DNA of 64,000 bases from Apostichopus japonicus (Eukaryota; Echinodermata; Holothuroidea; Aspidochirotida; Stichopodidae), in assembly GCF_037975245.1 (NCBI RefSeq), contig NC_092562.1:32366554-32430553 (forward strand), given 5' to 3'. The translations under genes were made by a program, and so were the position numbers. Every line of letters begins with the position of its first letter. Position 1 is the first letter of the stretch. The notes under the pieces were generated by a model that was not told the DNA's origin, did no database searches, and worked only from the letters and a program-made list of their open reading frames with translations. This document shows positions 33,101-45,100 of the stretch, piece by piece.

Positions 33101-36100
33101 TGAAGACCTTATGGATCATGATACACACTAGTAGAGCATATGAGCATTCATTTGCGAGTAATATGAAGACCTTATGGATCATGATACACACACTAGTAGA
33201 GCATATGAGCATTCATTTGCGAGTAATATGAAGACCTTATGGATCATGATACACACACTAGTAGAGCATATGAGCATTCATTTGTGAGTAATATGAAGAC
33301 CTTATGGATCATGATACACACTAGTAGAGCATATGAGCATTCATTTGTGAGTAATATGAAGACCTTATGGATCATGATACACACACTAGTAGAGCATATG
33401 AGCATTCATTTGTGAGTAATATGAAGACCTTATGGATCATGATACACACACTAGTAGAGCATATGAGCATTCATTTGTGAGTAATATGAAGACCTTATGG
33501 ATCATGATACACACACTAGTAGAGCATATGAGCATTCATTTGTGAGCAATATGAAGACCTTATGAATCATGATACACACACTAGTAGAGCATATGAGCAT
33601 TCATTTGTGAGTAATATGAAGACCTTATGGATCATGATACACACTAGTAGAGCATATGAGCATTCATTTGTGAGTAATATGAAGACCTTATGAATCATGA
33701 TACACACACTAGTAGAGCATATGAGCATTCATTTGTGAGTAATATGAAGACCTTATGGATCATGATACACACACTAGTAGAGCATATGAGCATTCATTTG
33801 TGAGTAATATGAAGACCTTATGGATCATGATACACACACTAGTAGAGCATATGAGCATTCATTTGTGAGTAATATGAAGACCTTATGGATCATGATACAC
33901 ACACTAGTAGAGCATATGAGCATTCATTTGTGAGTAATATGAAGACCTTATGAATCATGATACACACACTAGTAGAGCATATGAGCATTCATTTGTGAGT
34001 AATATGAAGACCTTATGAATCATGATACACACACTAGTAGAGCAACAGCTGAGGGTCCCAAATGACATGTGCAACATATACCACCCATGCAGCCTTGAGA
34101 AGCTAAACATCTTTCTCATAGTTTAACTACCAAAGTTACCCACCCAGTAGAATATTTGCCATATAAGAAACATTGACACCAGCATTCTAAACAATACCAA
34201 ATGGGCACTACTACCAACTGCAATATCAAAATAAAAAGAAACGAACTGTCTACTATTGATGAAAGTCCCATACATATGAACTAACTTTGAGAGAGTGCTA
34301 TGACACTTCTTGTCAAGAGGGAGTCTAAATGAGTAAATAAGGTATAAACTAAAATACCATACAGCACTGCACATCTCTTTGGCTCAGAAACCAAATTGGC
34401 TAAGTTAGCGATTTCTTGCCACACTTTATATACTAAATTTAAAGGCACACTCTCAGCTAGGAAATTGCTAAAATCAAAAATCTTGTCTCAACGTATTCCC
34501 AGATTAAAAAATAAAAACAATGCTGCCCTCTTCTCACAGCGGCAACATATTCATTTCTTTAATATGGCATTCTCATCCTTAGCTATAAACAGCATATGCA
34601 AATGGGTACTGTTACCGCGAAGGGATCAGGTTTCAGAGATTCTAATCTGCCTCTCAGTGTTGCGTAACCTATAGGCACATTGTGTAATTGTACTGTGTGC
34701 TATTCGAGTTAACGCAATTTTTCGATTTGCTATATGGAACAGTGCATATTGTACTGCTGGGAAAACGCTATACCAGCTCGTAGGAGCAGATAGTTGTTAT
34801 GGAAAGAGTCATATGTATGATCTCGTGCTGCCGATTTTTGTTGGAGAAATTGCTGAAGATATAAAATGCGAATAGTTTCGTCGTGTAATTCTCTATAAAC
34901 ATGTGACTGAATGTGTGCTGCTAATGTACTGTTATTTGACGAAACGACTTGCTTCTGGCCTAACGTTCTTCAATACTTGAGTTCAAAATAAAATAAAACT
35001 GTGAGCAAACAGCTTATCCACTAGAGAGCCTGTGTAGAAAAAACACGCACATAATACAGACAGGTTAATGATTTCATTTCATTTCATTTCATTTATTTGT
35101 TTTTTCTCAATATACGGTACATTGTATGTCATACAAACGTTTACAGATATGAAATTGAGTATAAAGAGAAAGGAAGTGATCTAAAAACCTGAAAGGCTTA
35201 TCGAGTAGAGCCACTCCCTAAAGAAGGAAAATAATTAAGTTATCAGAGTTAACGATATAAACAAACAAAGATTTCTAAAAAGTATTATGGATCAATAATC
35301 ACTTATGTAAACCTCGCTTAATTGACTTTTAAAGGAACGTGGTGACTGAGAATCATTTTGTATATGATCATGATGATTAAGTAGATAATTCCAGCAAGTG
35401 TTTGCCCGATAACGTATACTCTGTTTACCCAGGTTACTATGGGGAAAAAGTCTATGTATGTGACCAGCCTGTCTTGTATTATAATCATGGATTTCCCTAT
35501 TAACAGTGAATAAATTTTTACATGTGGGCGGATTATACCCATTAATAGAGCGATAAGCGAATGTAGCAAGATGAACTTTCACAAGGTCCGGTAATTTCAG
35601 TAGCTTAAGTGAGGCAAATAATTTACTAGTATGATCGTTATAGTCGGCAGAAGATATATGTCGAATAGCCCTTTTTTGAAGTACAAAAAGTTTCTTAATG
35701 TTATAAGCAGCCGTGCCAGACCAAACTGTAATGCAATAAGTAAGGTGAGGATAAATTAAAGTAAAATATAAAGAACGAAGAATATGTTTTGGTAAGTAGT
35801 GCTTCAATTTGGAAAGAATCCCAACGCCACGAGAAATATTTGTTGATATTGTATTTATGTGATCACGCCATGTCAGACCAGAATCAATAGTTACCCCTAG
35901 AAAAGTGGTAAAACACACTTTTTTTAGACTACTACCATGCATCTGTATGTCAGACAGAATATTCCTATTCCTACCTTCATTGAAAACAACATATTTTGTC
36001 TTACCTACATTTAAAGAAAGTTTGTTAGCTGAATACCAAGCATGAAATTCATCAAGCACATGACAAACTCTAGCCCTCATTTCCACAGGATCCAAGCCAG

Positions 36101-39100
36101 AGAAAAAAATATTTGGATCATCAGCGAATGATATGATAGTACAATTATCTGACACATGACAAATATCATTTACATATATTATAAAAAGCAAGGGCCCCAA
36201 TATAGATCCTTGTGGAACCCCACAAACAACATTCATGCAATCAGAATCCGTATGAAGACAATTTGTAAATTGTTTGCTGTTTGATAAATAGCTTCTAATC
36301 CAGTCTAGTCCTGTGCCTCTTATGCCATAATGTGACAATTTCATAAACAAAATACGGTGATCAATTGTATCAAACGCTTTGGACAAGTCCAAGAATACAC
36401 CGACGGAAGTCATTTTATTATCTATGGCATCATACAATACCTCCAAGGCCTCAGTCAAAGCAAGTTCGGTTGAGTGTCCTGGCCGATACCCATATTGACT
36501 TTTGAACATAATATCATGTTTACTGATAAAATTATAAATACGATTATGAACTATTCTTTCAAAGATTTTAGAGAAGCCTGTTAGTACAGAAACTGGGCGA
36601 TAATTACCTATAACATCATGATCCCCTTCTTTATAAACAGGGATAACTTTCGCAATTTTTATATGATCTGGGACAGTACCAGTTGCTAAGGATAAATTTA
36701 TAATGTGAGTAAGAGGGTGAACAACGTTATGTAACACCTTTCTTAGTATTGAAGGCTTTATGCCATCGAAGCCGGCAGATTTATCTGGTTTCAAACAAGC
36801 AAGTGCAACTTTAAATACTTCACTCTCATTTGCAGGAGACATATAAAGGGTTGAAGGATTTGAATTTCTTAGGTAATGATTTGGATTAGTGTCACTATGA
36901 ATATCTGACGCTAAGTTGGGCCCAACATTTATAAAGAAATCATTGAATGCGTTTGTAATCTGCTTAGGATCATTGGTTTTACCGTTGCTGACTTTCATCG
37001 TGTCGGGAATAGACGACTTACTTTTTCTATTATGTAATACATCATTGATTATTGCCCAAGTACGTTTAGAATTGCCACTGCAACTATTGAACTTATCAGA
37101 ATAATACCGAGTTTTCGAAATACGAATAATGTGGGTCAATTTATTAAGTACGAAACTTGTCGGAATTGTCCATATTGGGGTTTTTCAACATCTTGCGATA
37201 GAGTTTATTTTTACGTTTGATTGATTGTAAAATACCAGTCGTTATCCAAGGATGACGCTTTTTACGACGCTTTGAGTTACTGATATAAATATATGGAAAG
37301 CATTCATCATAAATATTTTGAAAAACTGTAATGAAATTGTAATAAGCTACGTTCACGTCCTCAATAGAACATATGAAATTCCAGTCGGTATTATGTATTA
37401 AATTATTAAAATACGTAGTATTCTTGTCGGAATAGTTCCTAGCGTAGTAGACAGAATCAGATTTACTCTGTTCTACTGAAGTTTGAATGAAAACGGGGAA
37501 GTGGTCACTTATATTCGTTAGTAGTATGCCAGGCGTGATATCAGTAATATTGTTGGTGAATATATTGTCAATAAGTGAGGCCACGGTTCCACTTACTCGA
37601 GTAGGCTTGGAAATTGTAGGGAAAAAATTGTTTGAAAACACAGTGTTTATGAAGTCAGAAGTTCCATTTTTTAGTAAATCAATATTAAAATCCCCCATGA
37701 TATAACCATGTTTGTTCTCACTAGATATTAAATTGAGTATAATATTTATATATTCATTGAATGTAGATGTCAAACCCTGTGGAGGTCTATAGACTACTCC
37801 AACGATTATATTATTCTTATTCATTGCTATTTCTATGAAAATGCTTTCTATTGAAAAAAGATATGTCAGTCCTTTTTACAAACGTATAATTATTTGATAT
37901 AAAAAGACCAACACCACCACCTCTCATGCTATCCCTGTGACTTTCTATAAAAGTATATTGATCTATTTGTAACAAAGGTGATATTTGGTCACTTAACCAC
38001 GTCTCACTGAAGCCAATTATTGAGAACTCATGATTAAGAAGGGAAAGAAAGTCAATTATTGAGTTGAAGTTTTTGTTTAGGCTACGACTGTTTACATGAA
38101 ACAGAGAGAATACATGAGGTTTACCAGTGAGTTGATTGAAGGAACCAATGTCAAAGTAGCGACAAAGACTAACAGGAACTTGTGAGTTTAGGTTGTGTGA
38201 GTCATAAAAATCATTATTCATGAACTGCGGACTTGGTCCATGTAGTGCCTCCAAAAAATCATTGTGATTTGAAAGATTTTGAAAGGGCAAACCAGAGTCA
38301 CAAGAATCACAAATCCAAGAATTACACCTATTACTGATACACCACGTATGACGAAAAGTACCACAATTTTCACATTTAACCTTATTATACGTTTCACTTA
38401 TGATAAGATTACAATTTTCACAAACTAACATCACCTGTTTTCGATCAGAGTGATAAAAAAGGAAGACAAAAAGTACAAAAATATGTAAATGTATACATCC
38501 TTTGGATTAATTATTGATTTACAGTGTCATTTTCTAGTGCCAAAGAGCTAGAGACGCTTCAAGTCATTCAGCCCCCAGATTCGTTTCGTAAACTCGGTGT
38601 TGTTCTTGCTTACCAGTGCGATGACTTTGCCATCGTGTGACCAGGCTGCTTTGACCAGGGTGGTGTTTTTCGTCGCCTGTAGTAGCTCTTGGTTCGCCTT
38701 CGTTAGGTCCTCCTGTATTACAAGGCGGGTGCCCTTCAATTTCCGCCTGTTCTTTATGCATAGTTCTCTGGTTTTGTAGTTCTGGAATTTGACGATTATT
38801 GCCCTGGGTTTACCCGGCTCTTTCTTACCGATCCGATGCGACCTATCAATGTCTGTTGGATTCAGGTTGAGTCCCAGATGCTGTGATGCGAGGTCCATCA
38901 TGATGACGTCAGAATTTTCGTTCGGCTTCTCCTCCACACCAAACACACGAATGCAGTTTCTTCGGGAGTACTGTTCCAGCTGGTTCAATTGGTTGGTTGA
39001 GTTGTTGAGTTTGTCTGTCAATTCCGAGATCTCGTCCTGCATGGCTTTCAGTTCTGAAGAAGTTTTCTCGGCTTCCACTTCGATGTCATGTATTTTGCCA

Positions 39101-42100
39101 GAATTTATCTCGATCTGCTTCAAAAACTTATCCAGTTTTTTATCCAGAGCTCAATCAATACAAGCTTGCAGCTTTAGCTCGAAATCTTGGCTTGCGATTA
39201 CTTTTGTAACCACTTGAGTGACAATCTCTGAGATTTCCTTTTCTTTCGTGTTGGAGCGTGTAGACATTGTTAGGAATCACCGGACCGATTTATGTCGATA
39301 ACTGTCCCACAGGACTCTGAGCGATGATAATAAGTCCAACGGCTTCGATTGACGGCCTGTAGGATTCTATAGTTTGGAGCTTTGGGCCGAGGTACAGTAG
39401 TAGCAAAACACCGTAAGCTTAGGCTATGTTAGGATAACTTTTTCACTTCACCATTCGTTGAGCAAATTTTCTGATGCAGTTCTGCAGCTCAAAATAGCCA
39501 GAAAATGATCGGATTTTCAGTTAGGTCTTCCAAAGGCTCTATATAAGGGAGGATTCACATGATTTACCTTCCTCTTGATTGTGAGCTGATGAAAATTAGC
39601 GAAAATTTGCGAGTCTTATAATGTGTCGTTAAGTCCGTCCTTCAACTAAGCCATTATGAGCATGGTGAACACAAAGAGATAGATGTAAGGGGATTAGTAG
39701 ACAAGGGATGGAGAGAAGAATGAAAGATAAAAACCAACAGGGGAAGAGGAGAGGTAGGAGATAAACAGTGGAGGGACAAAGAGAGGATTAAGGGAAGGGG
39801 TAGGAATAAACTGGAGGACAAAGACAGAAAAGTGTGGAGAAAAAAAAGTGTGGAGAAAAAAAGGGGTGGAAAAAGCTATGAGAAAAGGAGTAATGGGGGA
39901 GGGGGGCAAGGGGAGAAGGAATGAAGAAAAGTTAGTCATGTCCTTCCTGAATGTTGAACCCATGAGGTTGAATGGTGCGAAGGCGTAGCATCCACAACCT
40001 CCTACTGCTGATTCGCACTAGCTCAGGACGGCTACCTAAGGATTCAATCCCCTGGGCCTATAGAGACATGTCGTTAATGGTATGGTTGCATAGCTCCCAA
40101 CTGAGAAGGCAAATGCTGGTCCATGCCACGAATTGCCGTCCTGGGGGAGGGGTATATGGGGGGGTGTCTCCCTCCCCTTTTGATTTTTTTTTTTTAATCC
40201 TGGTGATGCCTACATGTAAAATGGTGGCACCTATAAAGGCTTTTGTCACCCAAAATTTTCTGAGAAATATGCATTTTGTTGTGTGTAACATCAATAAATT
40301 GAATAGTAGGTGATAATTCATTCTTGCCCGTGGCATGAAAATGTTCGCTGCTCGCCCCAATGAAATGAAATATAGCCTAATTTGAGGTTCAAATGATGAT
40401 GTAAAGGAGGTTTTATACTCTATTATGCTAAATGCTAAAGAAATGATGGTGGCTAAGTCCAAATTTGATGCAATTTTATGTATACTTGTCAATTACAATG
40501 CAGGTTTTTGGGATGCTTGCGTGGGTCAGGGGCTTTGGGTGTTAGAATGCGGGTCCAACCCACGAATTGTGGGTCAGTTGGGAGCTCTGTGGTTGGGAAG
40601 GTTAAAGTGTTCTCCAAAAAAACCCAAAAGATGAATGACCTTCGGCACAGGGGTAAACTGGACTCCTCCAGCTGCCTTTACTACATTTTACTGCATTACT
40701 ACAAACATATGGTGGCTTCCACGCCAACTCTCAACCAGAGTATGCTGTATTGGCCCCAAATAAACCAGATATTCAAATATGGTTACCTTTGGTCAAAGTT
40801 TTGAAACTAATTTTATTACCACCTTCCTCCACCAATTTACCTCCACCAGTTTACCTCACTGGGGCATTCAGGCATCTTATGCTTTCAATTAGAATGCCTT
40901 AGAACAATTTGGAATGTAAAGACCTCTAGGAACATATTAAATATTTTAGCAATTATAGCATGCTAAATTGGGGACAATACTACATAGCCCACCTTGAAAA
41001 TATCCTGTAACCTACTCTGGATAAACACTATCTAATATGGAAGAAATGCTTTGGTTAAAGTATGAATATGGTCACTTGAACATTAAGGAATGCAAGTGAG
41101 ATAGTGGTAAGTTTTCCCTGCTCATGGTTATTGTAGTTGAACTCAATGTATAGAACTGTACAGATGCAATCAATGTGTTAAAAATAAAAACATGTTACAA
41201 TACTGACTTACCTAACTTTAGAATAAGCAATACAAACAATAGTAGGGCAGTGTTCCAAATACGGAATGCAAGAACATATGCCCAAATAGGGCTAGGAGAC
41301 ACCATGCCTCCATTGTGGAACTTCTCCATGATTGCAGCTTTACATGCAAAAGAAACTTTGCCAAAACTTCAAAAGACCCTATAATGTCCCCTGCATTTCA
41401 AACATCTCCATCTGCCACTATCTCCATCTGCCACTGGGCCCGACTGGGGTTATCATGAGAGCACTGAATGAACTGTTTTATCACTACTAGCTGCAAGTTA
41501 GAGTACCTCTTCAACACTCTATGACATCACAATATATGTTATGTTAAATTGATCTCACACAATACAAAATAAAGACAAGTTATTCGTTACCAACAATAAA
41601 TAACCCAAGATCAATGTCACATTAGAACTACTGGTATGACTGAACAAACTACAGTAATTAAAAAGATCAGATATTGCTATCATGGAAAGCCAAATAGTGT
41701 ACAATCAAGTATGTAGTGAAACCAATATTCAATCATTTACTTATTTAATATGACACAGTTGTAACTTTGATGACATCAATTATGTAGTTTACTTACACTA
41801 TGAATGAACATTCAAATCAATGCTAAATACTACAGAAAGGAGAAGGATACATAACGCACTGAATGCAACAATCAATGTTTGACACCATGGAGAAGATAAA
41901 TTCTTATGATACATTGCACTAGCTTAGTAACTTCATTTTACTGAGACACCATGTTTGTTGTTGTCTATTATGGTACAGTTTGTTCAATTGTCTTGAAGCC
42001 TTGTGATATCTACATTCTGGATACTTGTTACTCCCATTGTCCACTCTTGTGTCCTTGATGTATGGTATTTAAATAAGCTGAGAAACTGCTTTGACATCAG

Positions 42101-45100
42101 CTAATTCCAAATTGTCCGTATCCATGTTAACAACGTTCACTATGCAAATCCATAGCTTCCACTGGAGAACAAGAAATATGACAATCATCTTACGTAAAGT
42201 AGAGAAGCACACATTTATTAATGAAACAATCCAACACAAATACTTCCAGTTCCAACCCTTATATCTGCTTGCAAAACATCCATCATGCCATAACGCTATG
42301 CTGTGCTGTACTGTTCCTCTAAAGGATGTTCTGTACATCTGTAATGTGAAATGAAAATGGAAAAAAGACATATTTATGGCATTATGTGAGGACAGAAGTG
42401 TCACAAAGATATACCTGTTCAAATGATTTTCCAAGATATGATTATTTGATTTTAATTGCAAAAGAGACATTCAGGCTCATAGCCAAGGTAACTGGGTTGG
42501 AGCCAGCATAAATGTTATGTTTGTTTATTCACTGAGATTGTAACTTGCACTCATTGTAATAACTAAAATTTATTGTTCAAATCTGGGTGAAAGTAGACCC
42601 CTTAATGATGCCCCTAACATGTTAAACTAGAAATATACCTCACACTCAAAATTTGACAAAAATGTCAATGTTTTTGCTGATATGAAACTATATGCACATG
42701 ACAACCTGATCAGATGACAACTACAGTATAGGCAGTTAAGAGTAACTATCTTTAAGCAGTGCAAGTACTGTACTGTATGTACGAATGATGCCACATCATC
42801 ATGAAACATAAAAAGAAAACATAAAGAGAAAAGAATAAACGTGCAATGTTTGAACACAAACTGCTTCAGACAGGTAGGTAACACATTCTACAAGATTGGT
42901 AAATGTCTTTATTTTTCAGAGATAAGGAAAAATACTACAGGTACTGTTATCATTAACTTGTGGGGTTTGAACATTTTTGGGTCCCTCACATTTACAGACC
43001 TCCAGTGGCTGTTTTAGCACTATACTTAGCACTACATGTCTATGTCATTAATATAACATAATACAATAAATGAATAAATGTGTCCAATGTCCTAAATCTG
43101 GTTAGTCATATACAGTCCTACAGTAGTAGACTGCAGACCTAGTTAAAATGTAGACTTATTTACAGCATGGAATGGTTACAGTATGTACATCAAAAAATTA
43201 CCAGTCTCCACTGGGGTATAGCTGCTGGAGTGCATTGCTGCATCAGCCTCGGTTGGGCATAGCCTTTCGTTGAGGAACTGGTGTTATCTTTTCTGGTTGA
43301 TCAGTTTGGATACCAACCTCTTGAGTTTCTTAATTGGGCACACACCTTCAACTGAAAAAGACAAATAATACCGGGATGTGCAAAGTTAATAATATATCAG
43401 AATGCATACTGTACACATAGCAGGGAAGTGCTCATGAATATTTGAGTGCCAGGCAGATTGGGCGGTAGTGTGATCCACACCCTGGGAGAGGGATTTCATG
43501 GGTGGGATAACCCCCCCCCCCCCCCAAATGGACAAATTTTGCACATGAAGTATGCTTGTGTGGTGCTATATTCCTACAGTATTCTGTGCCATATATTATC
43601 ATCAAAAAGTGCTGGGCGAGAAAGGTTAAATACTGTTTGTGCGGGGCGCCATTCAGAACTGCTGGGCGCAGCTGCCCAGTGTGGGCAAATCCCTGACATA
43701 GTGAATTATATAACTTCCAACATAAATTACAGAATACCACATTTTGCCCTTCACTAAATAGTCAATAATTCAAATCAATTTTGCAAACACAGAACAGTAA
43801 TTACACTACTAGTTAATACAGAACTTTGCTTTTGGCAGCATAAATTCATCACATCTGCTTTATGATTTACAGTGTCAACTCTGCAAGTATCCAAGAATGG
43901 TTCATTTACTAATCTAGTGCAAACCTAAACTAGTGATGTGCAACAATTTCTATTATATTTCTTATTTCTATGTTAGTAGTATACACCCGCAGTATTATAA
44001 CTCATCTACTAATACCTTACATACACTAAATGTCATAACGTTTGATGTTACAATGGCAATGTCACAGTCAGTAGGCTTGCTCATACACTAATATGTCACC
44101 AAATTTCATCATGTTCAGGGATGCATAATTGCTTTCAAAAATATAGCTAGGCTTTGCTTATTTCCAAGACTAAAAATTGCGGAATATTCTACAGGTGTGC
44201 CCTAAACAATGAAGTGTATAAAAGATACTATAGAAACATGATATGGTATATAATGGGCGACCATTCTAGTTCTCTCACAAATCAGTAGTATCATTTTCAT
44301 TTTGTATAATTTTTAGAACTGCATGATCAGATTATGTTTAGAGCTATGAAGCCTATGATGTTGTTATATTTTGGCAAATGTCTTTAATTTATGAATGATG
44401 AAATTATCAATTATTGTAAGACGGACTCAAAGACCCCCCGGAATGGTGCGTCATGTCCGATGAAGCGCATATTTGGTGCGTTATTACAACTACAATATGT
44501 GCGTCAGTGTCCGTCAATGTGCCATGCATGGTGTATATATCCTTTAAATTAAATGTGATAAATTTTGTCGAACATAAAATGGTGGCATTCACAATTATTG
44601 GTGACATTGATTTGTTTATATTGTCCTTGATTTTATGATTAAACAACGATGATAGCAAACTATCATGTTATGAATGCATAAATATGTGAACAATATCTAC
44701 TATCCTTCACTAATTCAACAAAGGACCCTGTAGAGCTAGTGTAGCTTCTTACTGAGGTTTTTGAGTTTTGAATTAATTTGGAAAACTTAGTTATATCAGT
44801 TATCACTTTACACTACAGTTACCAGGAAAAGTTGCTACCGTTTTTTTAAGTTACTATATATCAAGTTGGGAGTATTATAGGCATACTCTAATTTGGGATA
44901 GAAAGAGTTTAAATTAATGCGCTCATTTTTTCTTTGCAAGTGGAGAATCATCCACAGCTAAAGTGGCTATGCGGATTGACAAACAAGTGAAGCAAATTAA
45001 ATACCCTAGCCTATGCATATTAGACTTAAAAAAGTAAAAGAACCCAATGCCTTAGTAACTTAATTCATCTTGGAGTTGCTCAGCAGATTCGAGGTTATTT

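Larger units (their letters stand above)
35082..39610 (-). mobile_element. Nearly full-length non-LTR retrotransposon (CR1/Jockey-type LINE) in MSH5 intron
   Basis: On the minus strand: a 5' region (about 39610-39268), ORF1 (39267-38548), ORF2 (38434-35292), a 3' UTR and a terminal run of AAATG units at 35082-35100. The exact 5' end and target duplication are not resolved. ORF1 has one in-frame stop and ORF2 two frameshifts, so this copy is inactive but young enough that all domains read clearly. It is in the same transcriptional orientation as MSH5. Confidence 0.9.

Noticed and set aside
30936..34044. Regularly spaced repeats resembling a CRISPR array
   Set aside because: Units are contiguous with no unique spacers, and the DNA is eukaryotic with spliced genes.
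38789..39217. 142-codon plus-strand frame
   Set aside because: Antisense shadow of the LINE ORF1.
42069..42470. 133-codon minus frame after a strong acceptor-like CACATTACAG
   Set aside because: Composition (many Trp, Cys, Ile and hydrophobics) and lack of any recognised motif; no upstream exon to pair with it.
43284..43351. Terminal exon reading [20 protein letters not shown] with a good acceptor
   Set aside because: Only 22 codons, no recognised family, no upstream exon confirmed; kept only as a hint in the nested-gene finding.
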